From contig CAJQIZ010000003.1 of assembly GCA_905478555.1 (NCBI GenBank), positions 1-46,703 of the forward strand: a DNA stretch of 46,703 nt, given 5' to 3'. This DNA comes from an uncultured Flavobacteriales bacterium (GTDB lineage: Bacteria > Bacteroidota > Bacteroidia > Flavobacteriales > BACL11). Every line of letters starts with the position of its first letter. Positions within the stretch are counted from its first letter, which is position 1. The position numbers and the translations under genes are program-made. This document shows, piece after piece, positions 24,269-33,426 of the stretch. The notes beneath the pieces are model-generated. The model was not told the origin of the DNA. It did no database searches and saw nothing but the letters and a program-made list of their open reading frames with translations.

Positions 24269-25717
24269 ATGAATACTTCAGACAAATATGAAGCAGTTAT
24301 TGGACTAGAAGTCCATGCTCAACTTACAACAAAAACAAAAGCATATTCTTCTGATGAGAATATATATGGAGCAACTCCAAATACAAAAACATGCCCTATT
24401 ACTTTAGGTCACCCAGGAACATTACCTGTTTCTAACTCTAAAGTAATTGAATATGCTGTAAAAATGGGGATTGCTGTCGGATCACAAATAAGAGAGAGAA
24501 ATGAGTATGCTCGTAAAAATTATTTTTATGCCGATTTACCAAAAGGATATCAGATAACACAAGACACTACACCAATTTGTAACGGAGGTTTTATTGAAAT
24601 AAAAGGAGAAGACGGAAAAGAAAAACAGATTGAAATTACTCGAATTCATATGGAAGAAGACGCTGGAAAAAGTATTCATGATCTAGATCCTTTTCACACT
24701 TTAGTAGATTTAAACAGAGCGGGAGTTCCACTTATAGAAATTGTATCGGAACCAGAGATAAGAAGTTCTGGTGAAGCCTACCAATATGTATTAGAAGTAA
24801 GGAAATTAGTAAGGTACATTGGGATTTGTGACGGAAATATGGAAGAAGGAAGTTTAAGATGTGACGCCAACATTTCTGTGAGATTGAAGGGAGCAGAAAA
24901 ATTCGGAATAAAAGTAGAGGTGAAAAACATGAATTCGATTAGTAATGTAAAAAAAGCTATTGAGTATGAAATAGAAAGACAAATAGAGCTTATTGAAAAT
25001 GGAGGAGAAGTAGTACACGAAACCAGAAGTTTTAATGCTGCAAACGGAGGAACAATATCCATGAGACATAAAGAAGAAGCAAACGACTACAGGTTTTTTC
25101 CAGAACCAGATTTACAACCTGTAATTGTAACTCAGGAATATATTGAGAAAATAAGAAAAACACTTACTTTACTACCTAAACAACTGTATATAAAGTTTAC
25201 AAATAAATTTGGATTGTCTGATTATGATTCAATTATTTTAATTGAAGAAAAAGAAATTGCATTGTACTTTTTAGAGATTACAAAGCATACTAAAAACTAT
25301 AAAACTGCTGCAAACATAGTGAACGGAGCTATAAAAGCGCACTTAAACGAATTTGTAAAACATATTTCTGAGTTTAGCATTTCTGCTATCCGAATTGCTG
25401 AACTCATTCAACTTATTGATGATGGAAAAGTGAGTAATTCTGTCGCTACATCAAAAGTATTTACTCAAATGTTACAATCTGATTTATCTGCAGAAGAAAT
25501 TGCAAAAAACAACAATTGGATTCAAGATTCTGACACCGATTCATTATCTGAATTTGTAAAACAAGTTATTGCAAAATACCCTGAAAAAGTAGAAGAATAT
25601 AAATCTGGAAAAAAAGGATTAATAGGACTTTTTATGGGAGAAGTAATGAAACTATCTAGAGGAAAAGCAGACCCAAAACTAGCAAACCAGTTGGTAAGAG
25701 CAGAACTAGAAAAATAA
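24269..25717 (+). CDS. gatB: Asp-tRNA(Asn)/Glu-tRNA(Gln) amidotransferase subunit B
   Basis: tRNA-binding and kinase subunit of the GatCAB complex, which converts misacylated Glu-tRNA(Gln) or Asp-tRNA(Asn). N-terminal EAVIGLEVHAQLTTKTKAYS and GHPGTLPVSNSKVIEYA are signatures; RNYFYADLPKGYQITQ, RIHMEEDAGKSIHD, DLNRAGVPLIEIVSEPE and EVKNMNSISNVKKAIEYE follow, then the helical and YqeY-like tail ending in LMGEVMKLSRGKADPKL. 482 aa. gatA and gatC are not in the window. No gap from the T9SS gene before it. Confidence 0.97.
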   Translation: MNTSDKYEAVIGLEVHAQLTTKTKAYSSDENIYGATPNTKTCPITLGHPGTLPVSNSKVIEYAVKMGIAVGSQIRERNEYARKNYFYADLPKGYQITQDTTPICNGGFIEIKGEDGKEKQIEITRIHMEEDAGKSIHDLDPFHTLVDLNRAGVPLIEIVSEPEIRSSGEAYQYVLEVRKLVRYIGICDGNMEEGSLRCDANISVRLKGAEKFGIKVEVKNMNSISNVKKAIEYEIERQIELIENGGEVVHETRSFNAANGGTISMRHKEEANDYRFFPEPDLQPVIVTQEYIEKIRKTLTLLPKQLYIKFTNKFGLSDYDSIILIEEKEIALYFLEITKHTKNYKTAANIVNGAIKAHLNEFVKHISEFSISAIRIAELIQLIDDGKVSNSVATSKVFTQMLQSDLSAEEIAKNNNWIQDSDTDSLSEFVKQVIAKYPEKVEEYKSGKKGLIGLFMGEVMKLSRGKADPKLANQLVRAELEK

Positions 25718-25721
25718 TATC

Positions 25722-26474
25722 TTGAATAATAATAAAATATATTTCGCATCCGATTTTCACTTAGGAGCTCCCAACTTGGAACAAAGTAGGATAAGAGAAA
25801 AACAAATTGTTTTATGGTTAGATGAGATAAAAAAAGATGCAAAATCTATTTATTTAATTGGAGATCTATTCGATTTTTGGTTTGAATATAAAGAGGTCGT
25901 ACCAAAAGGATTTGTAAGATTATTAGGCAAGATAGCAGAACTAACCGATAGTGGAATTGGAATTCATGTTATTGTAGGAAACCATGATTTATGGATGAAA
26001 GATTATTTGGAAGAGGAATGCGGAGTAAAAATATATCATGAACCAATAAAGATAAAAGAAAGTAATAAAACAATTTTCATAGGACATGGAGATGGCTTGG
26101 GTCCTGGACAAAAATCATTTAAATTTGTAAAACAATTTTTTGCTAATAAAACATGTCAGTGGCTTTTTGCACGACTACATCCTAACACTGCACTTAAATT
26201 TGCACACAATTGGTCACGAAAAAGTAGACTAAATGGAAATACACCAAATTACTTGGGTAGTGATAAAGAATACCTAGAACAGTTTTGTATCTCTCATAAG
26301 AAAGTAAATACAGATATTGATTTTTATGTTTTCGGTCACAGACACCTACCTTTAGATATAAAGATACCAAACGATTGCAAATACATAAATACAGGAGATT
26401 GGATTCAACATTTTTCGTATGCAGTATTTGAGAAGGAAAATATAGAGTTAAAATATTTTAAGAAATCTTCCTAA
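25722..26474 (+). CDS. lpxH: UDP-2,3-diacylglucosamine diphosphatase
   Basis: Hydrolyses UDP-2,3-diacylglucosamine to lipid X in lipid A synthesis, a metallophosphoesterase at the inner membrane. Metal ligands lie in ASDFHLGAPN (D11, H13), LIGDLFDFWFE, VGNHDLWM, FIGHGDGLGPG and VFGHRHLP. 250 aa, typical of the Bacteroidota LpxH. The start is TTG at 25722: an in-frame TAG lies five codons upstream and no ATG fits. It ends in a 17-bp tail-to-tail overlap with gap. It belongs to the lpxK unit, so two lipid A genes share a transcript. Confidence 0.9.
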   Translation: MNNNKIYFASDFHLGAPNLEQSRIREKQIVLWLDEIKKDAKSIYLIGDLFDFWFEYKEVVPKGFVRLLGKIAELTDSGIGIHVIVGNHDLWMKDYLEEECGVKIYHEPIKIKESNKTIFIGHGDGLGPGQKSFKFVKQFFANKTCQWLFARLHPNTALKFAHNWSRKSRLNGNTPNYLGSDKEYLEQFCISHKKVNTDIDFYVFGHRHLPLDIKIPNDCKYINTGDWIQHFSYAVFEKENIELKYFKKSS

Positions 26475-27441
26475 GTAAATCGATTAATCGATTGGAATAA
26501 CCACTTTCATTATCGTACCAAGCAACTACTTTTATCATTTTACCAATTACGGAAGTTAAATCAGAATCTAGAACAGAAGAAAATGAGTTACCTATAATGT
26601 CTACTGAAACAATCGGCACATTAGTATAATCCAAATACGGATTTTCTGAATTTTGAAACATCTCATTTACTTGTTGTATTGTAGTATCTTTTCTTACCAC
26701 ACAAGTTAAATCGGTTAAAGAAGCATTTGCAACAGGAACTCTAATTCCACATCCACCAATTTTCCCATCTAAGCTAGGAAATATTTTAGTTAAAGCCTTT
26801 GCAGCACCTGTAGTAGTTGGTATTATAGAACTTGTTGCCGAACGAGCTCTTCTTAAATCCTGATGAGGAGAATCGTGCAAGTTTTGATCGTTAGTAAAAG
26901 AATGAACTGTTGTGATATAGGCACTTTCAATTTCCCAATTTTCGTCAATAATTTTAAGGAGAGGTGCAGCTGAATTAGTAGTACAAGATGCATTAGAAAT
27001 TATTAAATCCTCCTCTCTTATCAAATCATCATTTACGCCCATTACAATAGTTTTAATACTGTCTTCAGAAGGTGGGGAAGATAGAATCACCTTTTTTGCA
27101 CCGGAATTAATGTGTTTTTGCAATTCTGACTTTGTTCTGAATTTACCCGTACACTCAATTACAACATCAATATCATATTTTTTCCAGTTGATATTATCTA
27201 AATCATTCTCTTGCAGAACTTGAATTTCTCTTCCATCAACAAATAAATTATCATTTTCTGATTTTACCTCTGCATGAAATGTGCGGTGTACCGAATCGTA
27301 TTTTAATAAATGGGAAAGTGTATTGAGTTGCATTAAATCATTTATCACTACAATTTCTATATCTTCAGAAAGATAAGCAAGCCTGAAGAACATCCTACCA
27401 ATTCTTCCAAACCCATTTATAGCGACTTTTATTTTATTCAT
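26458..27441 (-). CDS. gap: Glyceraldehyde-3-phosphate dehydrogenase
   Basis: Oxidises glyceraldehyde 3-phosphate in glycolysis with NAD+. NAD-binding GFGRIGR at residues 11-17, INDL with D35 (favouring NAD over NADP), catalytic C153 in SNASCTTNSAAP, and TTVHSFTNDQ and IRVPVANASLTDL. 327 aa, close to normal; the C-terminal WYDNESGYSNRLIDL is intact. It lies 64 bp after the metalloprotease gene, with a terminator hairpin in that gap and no room for a full separate promoter (see findings). The 3' end overlaps lpxH antisense. Confidence 0.95.
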   Translation of the reverse strand: MNKIKVAINGFGRIGRMFFRLAYLSEDIEIVVINDLMQLNTLSHLLKYDSVHRTFHAEVKSENDNLFVDGREIQVLQENDLDNINWKKYDIDVVIECTGKFRTKSELQKHINSGAKKVILSSPPSEDSIKTIVMGVNDDLIREEDLIISNASCTTNSAAPLLKIIDENWEIESAYITTVHSFTNDQNLHDSPHQDLRRARSATSSIIPTTTGAAKALTKIFPSLDGKIGGCGIRVPVANASLTDLTCVVRKDTTIQQVNEMFQNSENPYLDYTNVPIVSVDIIGNSFSSVLDSDLTSVIGKMIKVVAWYDNESGYSNRLIDLLRKIS

Positions 27442-27453
27442 CTTCTAAAATTT

Positions 27454-27481
27454 AAAAACCCTCAATAAATTGAAGGTTTTT
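27454..27481 (-). terminator. Hairpin between the metalloprotease gene and gap
   Basis: AAAAACC-C-TCAAT / ATTGA-A-GGTTTTT with a two-base loop and one mismatch. Ends 12 bp before the gap ATG, followed by T-rich sequence on the minus strand. Terminator or attenuator. Confidence 0.75.
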
Positions 27482-27505
27482 AATATATTATAATTCTAAA
27501 TTATT

Positions 27506-30130
27506 TTATTGAACTAATATCTTAGTTGTTTCCACTACCTTTCCTTCAGAAATCATAGAGATAAAGTAAATACCCTCTTCAATGTTTTCTAAATTCACAT
27601 TAAAAGAATTATGTCCCTCCTCCACATTATTATCAAATAATGTTATCACCTCAGCACCTAAAACATTATACATTTTAATAGTAACAAAACCATCAATATC
27701 TGAATTGAAAAGTATTTGAGTATTATCAGCAGTAGGATTTGGATATACAGATAAAGCAAATAGATTAGAAGCATTAGGAGTAGTAATTAAACTAGAAGCT
27801 TCTCCAACTCTAATATTATCAATATATAATCTGTTAGATAAAGAAGCTACAGTATATTCAAATCTGAACCTTACATTTTCTGATATTAAATCATTATTAC
27901 CAATTTGATCAAACATTACCATATTGTTCCAAATCATTCCTTCATCAGGAATAAAGTTTTCCGAAAAATAACCAGCTGAAGCTAATCTTGCAGAAGATAT
28001 AGTAGATAAAGATTTCCAAGCACCACACTCAGTAGAGTAAGAAACAAGTAATGTATTTTTCGGGAACGAATTAACAGCTGCTCCAATAAAATCAATAGCA
28101 ATTGCTGGTTCTGATAAATCTGATAAATTATAGGATTGAGTTTCAAAAATTATTGAATTTGCAGAAGTTAATTTCTTTCCATTCATCATAATAGAAGAAT
28201 TTCCGTTAGAAGAAACTCCATCAATAACTTCCCAATTAGGATTAGATGATACATTAAAATCCCAATCTGCAACTAAATCATTTTCTTTTACTAAGAAATC
28301 TTCTTCTAAAGTAGAACCCTCAAAACTATAAGTATACAAATTATTTGTATTTGTTGAAACTGAAGGAAGAATAGTAATAAATCCTTCTTTAGTAGTAGAA
28401 GCAGTACAAGATGTTTCGTAATGAGCTAAATAATAAGTTTCATCATAATCCCCTCTATAAAATAAAGAATCAATAAAATAAGCATCAAACGAATTATCAA
28501 TAAATTCAGCAAAATGAAATACTAGATTTACACCATTTAGTAGTGTAGAATCTACAGTATAGTAGTTATATGCTGTTTGTAAATGAGATAAAAGATTTGC
28601 ATCTATTGTACTATCAGGATGAATAGTATATTTTAACAGAAAGGTATCTAATCCTAAAGGAACTAGAGTACTTGCACCAACTACACTATCAGTAGGTTGA
28701 GAGTAAACCCAACGAGAATTTACACTAAAACTATCTAAGTCCAGATATAGAACAGCATTGTAAGCATTTACTGCTTCCAACTCTTCCAGCGTACCTTCTA
28801 TCATTAATGTTTCTGTAATTGTTTCTAAACTAGTATAACCAGGAATTACATCAGACATTAAATACGATTTAGCAACAATATCATCAGTATATGTAATAGA
28901 CATATTTACATCATAAGTTCCTGCAGAGGTATAAGTATGTTGGGGTGAATTAGAATTAGTTGATGTTTCTCCATCTCCCCAATTCCAAGTTAAAGAGCTA
29001 ATATTGCTGAAAATATTTTTATTTCCATCTAATACTGTAACATCACCTTCACAATTAGTTACATTACCATACTTTTCAATGAAATTAGTTTCTTTATTAC
29101 AAGCCTCTCCTTGATAACCATTTTCAGTTCCTGTTAAATTTAAATTTTCTGCAGACCATAGATATCTTCTAAAAGGGTAATTTTCTTCATCTCCTACTAA
29201 GGTTTGATTAACGATCTCCATTTGCCCATCTGTAAACATAGATTGTACAGCATCATCAGAATAATCCATATAATTCATAAACATTTCTCCAGAAGGATTA
29301 ATTGAATCTGCTACACAAACATTTAAATGATAAGGGAAATCAGAAAGTAATACTCCCCAATTTTCTTCTTTTGCTGTTGGAGTATCTCTCACACCATCAT
29401 CTGCACACAAACCATCTCCCCATATATGACGTAATCCTAACCAATGTCCCACTTCATGAGTAAGTGTTCGACCATTTTTAAATTGTGAAGCTAGTATAGC
29501 AACTCCATCTGTAGACATAGATCCACTAAAAGGGAACTGTGCGTATCCTAACAAAGTACCTCCGTCAGATTGAGCAGGGAAAGAAGAAACCACCCAAATA
29601 TTAAAATATTGGTAACTGTTCCAATAACTTAAAGATTTCACTATATCTCTAGGTTCAGGAACATTTGTCAATTCAGAGTTAATTCTCACAACCCCATCTG
29701 TTGGATTTCCTTCGGGATCTAGTGTAGCTAACCTAAATTCTACATTTGCAGAACCAGAAACAGAAGCAAAAACATCAGGGGTAGAAAGAGCATTATTCGC
29801 CTGTCTATTGATATTCTTATTTAATTGACTTAGCGCAAAGTCTACATCAGCATCTGTAACATTAGCAGAACCAAAATCATGAATTACATGTACCACAACA
29901 GGAATAATTTTTCTTTCTCCTGTGTTTGCTTTTTCAGAAAGATTTTGAGTTAATTGGATACTTTTCTTTTCTAATTCAGCATTTTTATCTTCAATTGAAT
30001 TGTAAAATTCAGGATATTTTTTCATTTCATCTTGAAGGTAACCATCATAAGTACCACAAGTACCTTGAGAATTTGCTAGGTTAGCTACAAATAATGCTGA
30101 AATTAAAATTGGTAAAATTATTTTTTTCAT
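27506..30130 (-). CDS. Secreted M43 (pappalysin-like) zinc metalloprotease with PKD and T9SS domains
   Basis: Extracellular protease. Signal peptide residues 1-21. The catalytic domain, about residues 75-300, has the metzincin motif HEVGHWLGLRH (H225, E226, H229, H235) and a Met-turn region MFMNYMDYSDD. Residues about 355-420 form a PKD-like domain (LTWNWGDGETSTNSNSPQHT). Residues about 590-780 look like a jelly-roll region. The last 80 residues are a T9SS type A domain (LSVYPNPTADNTQILFNSD, EEGIYFISMIS, final VETTKILVQ). 874 aa. It is expected to leave by T9SS and either be released or attached at the surface. Ends with a hairpin. Confidence 0.92.
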   Translation of the reverse strand: MKKIILPILISALFVANLANSQGTCGTYDGYLQDEMKKYPEFYNSIEDKNAELEKKSIQLTQNLSEKANTGERKIIPVVVHVIHDFGSANVTDADVDFALSQLNKNINRQANNALSTPDVFASVSGSANVEFRLATLDPEGNPTDGVVRINSELTNVPEPRDIVKSLSYWNSYQYFNIWVVSSFPAQSDGGTLLGYAQFPFSGSMSTDGVAILASQFKNGRTLTHEVGHWLGLRHIWGDGLCADDGVRDTPTAKEENWGVLLSDFPYHLNVCVADSINPSGEMFMNYMDYSDDAVQSMFTDGQMEIVNQTLVGDEENYPFRRYLWSAENLNLTGTENGYQGEACNKETNFIEKYGNVTNCEGDVTVLDGNKNIFSNISSLTWNWGDGETSTNSNSPQHTYTSAGTYDVNMSITYTDDIVAKSYLMSDVIPGYTSLETITETLMIEGTLEELEAVNAYNAVLYLDLDSFSVNSRWVYSQPTDSVVGASTLVPLGLDTFLLKYTIHPDSTIDANLLSHLQTAYNYYTVDSTLLNGVNLVFHFAEFIDNSFDAYFIDSLFYRGDYDETYYLAHYETSCTASTTKEGFITILPSVSTNTNNLYTYSFEGSTLEEDFLVKENDLVADWDFNVSSNPNWEVIDGVSSNGNSSIMMNGKKLTSANSIIFETQSYNLSDLSEPAIAIDFIGAAVNSFPKNTLLVSYSTECGAWKSLSTISSARLASAGYFSENFIPDEGMIWNNMVMFDQIGNNDLISENVRFRFEYTVASLSNRLYIDNIRVGEASSLITTPNASNLFALSVYPNPTADNTQILFNSDIDGFVTIKMYNVLGAEVITLFDNNVEEGHNSFNVNLENIEEGIYFISMISEGKVVETTKILVQ

Positions 30131-30161
30131 CTGTAAAATTTAAAGTTGTTTTTCAAGCTAA

Positions 30162-30169
30162 CAAATATA
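30162..30169 (-). promoter_or_regulatory. -7 box for the M43 protease gene
   Basis: Minus-strand TATATTTG, 31 bp before the ATG. No TTG at the usual distance. Confidence 0.5.
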
Positions 30170-30229
30170 GTGCTTTCTTATTTAAAAAGAAGTAAGAAAC
30201 TTAATTTTACAAATAAACTTTAAATGAGT

Positions 30230-31084
30230 TTAATACATGTGCTTCTCTGCATGATAAGAAGAACGAACTAAAGGACCACTCTCAACTACTCTAAATCCCA
30301 ACTCCATACCTATTTTCTTAAACTCTGCAAACTTATCTGGATGAACATATTCTACAACAGGAAGATGTTTTGTAGTAGGTTGTAAATACTGACCAATTGT
30401 CATTATCTCAACCCCTACTCCTCTTAAATCTTTCATGGTCTGAATTACTTCTTCATCTTTTTCTCCTAAACCAAGCATAATTCCTGATTTAGTTCTGATG
30501 AATCCTTCCTTTAAAAATCTTAAAGTATCTAAACTTCTACGATATTTTGCCTGAATTCTAACCTTTTTAGTTAACCTTTCTACCGTTTCCATATTATGAG
30601 AAACAATTTCGGGAGCAACATCAATAATAGTTTGAATATCTTCTTTTCTGCCCTTAAAATCTGGAATTAAAGTTTCCATTGTTGTTGTTGGGTTTACTTT
30701 TCTTATCTCATTAATTGTTTCTGCCCAAATAGAAGCTCCACCATCTTTCAAATCATCTCTATCCACAGATGTAATTACCGCATGTTTCACCTCCATTAAC
30801 TTCACTGAATTAGCAATGTTTTTAGGTTCGTTCTTATCAACAGCAAGCGGCCTACCAGTAGCAACATTACAAAAACCACAAGAACGGGTACAAATATTTC
30901 CTAAAATCATAAAGGTAGCTGTACCCGCTCCCCAACATTCTCCTATATTCGGACAATTACCACTTTCACAAATTGTATGTAACGAATTTTCTTTTACAAC
31001 TGTTCGTACAGATTTAAAAGCGGCAGCAGAAGGAAGTTTCACCTTTAACCATTTCGGCTTTCTTGGTTTTTCTAAAGTTTTCAA
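30230..31084 (-). CDS. lipA: Lipoyl synthase
   Basis: Radical-SAM enzyme that inserts two sulfurs into octanoylated E2 or H proteins. The auxiliary cluster ligands are C39, C44 and C50 ([12 protein letters not shown]); the SAM cluster is C65, C69 and C72 (CTRSCGFC). The Ser ligand sits in VRSSYHAEK near the C-terminus. 284 aa. The start is TTG at 31084, as a TAA codon comes directly before it and no ATG precedes the conserved WLKVKLPS segment. It begins 4 bp after the stop of a 34-residue lipoprotein gene, so that start is likely served by coupling. lipB is not in the window. Confidence 0.95.
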   Translation of the reverse strand: MKTLEKPRKPKWLKVKLPSAAAFKSVRTVVKENSLHTICESGNCPNIGECWGAGTATFMILGNICTRSCGFCNVATGRPLAVDKNEPKNIANSVKLMEVKHAVITSVDRDDLKDGGASIWAETINEIRKVNPTTTMETLIPDFKGRKEDIQTIIDVAPEIVSHNMETVERLTKKVRIQAKYRRSLDTLRFLKEGFIRTKSGIMLGLGEKDEEVIQTMKDLRGVGVEIMTIGQYLQPTTKHLPVVEYVHPDKFAEFKKIGMELGFRVVESGPLVRSSYHAEKHMY

Positions 31085-31088
31085 TTAA

Positions 31089-31193
31089 CTATTTTTCAGA
31101 GTTAATTGCGACCCCTTCACATTGCTGAGAATAAATACCGCAAGAAGAAACAAAAAACATATTAGCAATAAGTAAAACAAATAAATATTTCAT
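31089..31193 (-). CDS. 34-residue lipoprotein upstream of lipA
   Basis: Very small gene. It encodes MKYLFVLLIANMFFVSSC, a clean lipoprotein signal with C18, then GIYSQQCEGVAINSEK. I recall similar tiny lipoproteins ending near a CEGVA motif in other Flavobacteriales, but cannot check this here. It has the second-best promoter match in the window (31209-31240) at a sensible distance and is followed by lipA 4 bp later. Function unknown. The lipobox, the promoter and the close spacing together make a real gene likely. Confidence 0.7.
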   Translation of the reverse strand: MKYLFVLLIANMFFVSSCGIYSQQCEGVAINSEK

Positions 31194-31208
31194 GAATTAA
31201 ATTTTAAG

Positions 31209-31240
31209 CAAAAATACAAAATAAAAATATTATAAATCAA
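31209..31240 (-). promoter_or_regulatory. Promoter for the small lipoprotein and lipA
   Basis: Minus strand TTG (plus CAA 31238-31240), 21 bases, then TATTTTTG (31209-31216), 15 bp before the ATG at 31193. Confidence 0.65.
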
Positions 31241-31260
31241 AATAAAACAACTTCAGTTTT

Positions 31261-31275
31261 GTTATCTTTGATAAC
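31261..31275 (+). promoter_or_regulatory. -7 box within a palindrome upstream of ung
   Basis: GTTATC-TTT-GATAAC is a perfect 6-bp inverted repeat. Its middle contains TATCTTTG (31263-31270), a TAnnTTTG box 27 bp before the ung ATG. Confidence 0.5.
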
Positions 31276-31297
31276 TTAAAATTATCTGCCTAAAAGA

Positions 31298-31972
31298 ATG
31301 CTTATAAGAAATGAATTAGAAAAATCTTGGGAAAACAAAATGAAGAAAGAATTTGAAAAAGATTACTTCTCTATTTTAAATCAATTTTTAAAACAAGAAT
31401 ATAAAGAACAAACTATATTTCCTGAGAAAAAATTAATTTTTAATACTCTAAACTCCACACCTTTCAACAAAGTGAAAGTTGTGATTATAGGTCAAGACCC
31501 ATACCATGGAAAAGGACAAGCTCACGGACTTTCATTTTCTGTTACAGAAGGAATAAAAACACCTCCATCTTTAGTTAATATTTTTAAAGAAATAGAAAGT
31601 GATTTAAAAATAAACAACCATGGAAAAGGAGATTTAACAAAATGGGCAAAACAAGGAGTACTACTATTAAACGCTACTTTAACAGTTAGAGAAAATACTC
31701 CAGGCTCGCACCAGAATAAAGGATGGGAGCAATTTACAGACCAAATAATCTCAACAATATCTGAAGAAAGAAAAGATCTTGTGTTTTTACTTTGGGGAAA
31801 ATTTGCACAAAAAAAAACCAAATTAATAGACAAAAACAAGCACCACATACTAATGAGTTCTCACCCCTCCCCTCTTTCCTCTTACAGAGGATTTTTAGGA
31901 TGTAAACATTTTTCGGAATGTAATAATATTTTGAAAAGAGAAAATAAAACTGAAATAAACTGGCAACTATAA
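31298..31972 (+). CDS. ung: Uracil-DNA glycosylase
   Basis: Removes uracil from DNA in base excision repair. Family 1 signatures: IGQDPYHGKGQAHGLSFSV with catalytic D67, LLLNATLTV, FLLWGKFAQKK and the SSHPSPLS loop near residue 187. 224 aa, normal. Its stop overlaps the ATG of the Omp85-like gene (TAATG), so the two are coupled although not functionally linked by any known pathway. Confidence 0.96.
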   Translation: MLIRNELEKSWENKMKKEFEKDYFSILNQFLKQEYKEQTIFPEKKLIFNTLNSTPFNKVKVVIIGQDPYHGKGQAHGLSFSVTEGIKTPPSLVNIFKEIESDLKINNHGKGDLTKWAKQGVLLLNATLTVRENTPGSHQNKGWEQFTDQIISTISEERKDLVFLLWGKFAQKKTKLIDKNKHHILMSSHPSPLSSYRGFLGCKHFSECNNILKRENKTEINWQL

Positions 31973-33348
31973 TGAAAAAAATCCTTCTCATATTTTATAT
32001 TTTTTATGGAACCCTCTCCTTCTCTCAACAGAATGAAGGTTATTTTTACATACAAATATCTAATAATGAAACTCTAAATTATAAAGTAGATAACAATGGA
32101 TATGTGAAAATTAAAATTTCTGATATTGAGAAATATCTCAGTAATTATGTTGTCTACTACGAGAATAACGGATATCCATTTGCAGAAGTCAAACTAGAAA
32201 ACATACGAGAAAACACAGCAGAACTAGTTGTCAATAAAGGAGAAGATTACACAGTAGATTCTTTAGTTATTTATGGGAACTCAAAACTAACAGAAAAACA
32301 ACTTTTTAAATTAATTGGAATAGAAAAAGGGGAAGTATACAAGCAGGAAAAGCTAGATAAAATAGATGACAAAATATCTAATATAGGATACTTGAAACAA
32401 ACAAAGGAACAATCCTCTGTTTTTTATAAAAACACTAACCATATTTATTTTTACTTAGAAAAAGTAAAGAATAACTTTATAGATGGAATAATCGGATTTT
32501 CCTCATCAGAAGAGGAGATAAAACTAAATGGATATGTAAACACAAAACTGAAAAACACATTAAATTATGGAGAAGAAATAGATATAAACTGGAGATCGGA
32601 ACAAGACAAGTTTCAGAAACTAGAAAGTTCAGTAACGGTTACTCATCTGTATAAAAACATAGGAGCGGCTTACAATTTAGACATCTACAGACAATACGTA
32701 AACTTCAGCAATACAAACTACGAACTCAGCATACTGAAAAGCAAAAACAGAAATCAATTTGGTATTTCCTTTCAATCCAAACAATCTGTATCAGAACAAA
32801 GTGAACAACAAAATACAGAAACAAAAAATATAGGAATTAAATATCAGTTCCAGAACAGAAATACACACTTAATAGGTTCCTCTTATTTTGGTAATCGTAA
32901 AACAGAAAACAACATACATCCATACCAAAAATACTCTATAGAAGCTACATATAGTTATCCGTTTTCAGATAGACTCTATTCTTCTTTTAAGAATATTAGC
33001 AAAATAATTATATCAGAAAACCTACAAGATAGTGAATTACTTTTTTTTGGAGGAGCTAGTAGTTTAAACGGATTTAAAGAAGACCAATTTAAAGTAAATA
33101 ACTACAACTTGAGCAGTATTAATATAAATTATGATTTAGACAAAAGTAGCTCTACAAATATATTTTTCCAACAAGCCTACTATGAATCAGAAGAGCTACA
33201 AAAATGGGCACATTCTGTTGGAATAGGCTTTGATTTGAAAAGTAAATCGGGAACAATATACCTGAAATATGCAGTTGGATTTAATGAACAACAAGAATTC
33301 AACATTGAGAATGGAATTATACATATAGGAGTAAAAAATACTTTTTAA
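31972..33348 (+). CDS. Omp85-like outer-membrane protein (POTRA plus barrel)
   Basis: Signal peptide residues 1-18 (LLIFYIFYGTLSFSQ). Residues about 25-160 contain POTRA-like units (YYENNGYPFAEVKLENI, YTVDSLVIYGNSKLTEKQL); YGNSKLT is the typical strand-turn. The barrel follows, with GGASSLNGFKEDQF as the Omp85 loop motif in which the usual Arg of RGF or RGY is Asn. It ends in GVKNTF with a terminal aromatic. At 458 aa it is smaller than BamA and TamA, so it is a short family member; substrate unknown. Coupled to ung by a one-base overlap. Confidence 0.8.
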   Translation: MKKILLIFYIFYGTLSFSQQNEGYFYIQISNNETLNYKVDNNGYVKIKISDIEKYLSNYVVYYENNGYPFAEVKLENIRENTAELVVNKGEDYTVDSLVIYGNSKLTEKQLFKLIGIEKGEVYKQEKLDKIDDKISNIGYLKQTKEQSSVFYKNTNHIYFYLEKVKNNFIDGIIGFSSSEEEIKLNGYVNTKLKNTLNYGEEIDINWRSEQDKFQKLESSVTVTHLYKNIGAAYNLDIYRQYVNFSNTNYELSILKSKNRNQFGISFQSKQSVSEQSEQQNTETKNIGIKYQFQNRNTHLIGSSYFGNRKTENNIHPYQKYSIEATYSYPFSDRLYSSFKNISKIIISENLQDSELLFFGGASSLNGFKEDQFKVNNYNLSSININYDLDKSSSTNIFFQQAYYESEELQKWAHSVGIGFDLKSKSGTIYLKYAVGFNEQQEFNIENGIIHIGVKNTF

Positions 33349-33426
33349 CAAATTTAAAATTAGGATTGTACAACCCTTTTTTATTTGTTATTTTGAAGGA
33401 TAATTTTCAACCTAAATTTAAGAAAT

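Noticed and set aside
26478-26493. Perfect 16-bp palindrome AATCGATTAATCGATT
   Set aside because: It lies inside the coding end of gap, where it encodes the conserved Asn-Arg-Leu-Ile-Asp segment, so it is explained by the protein.
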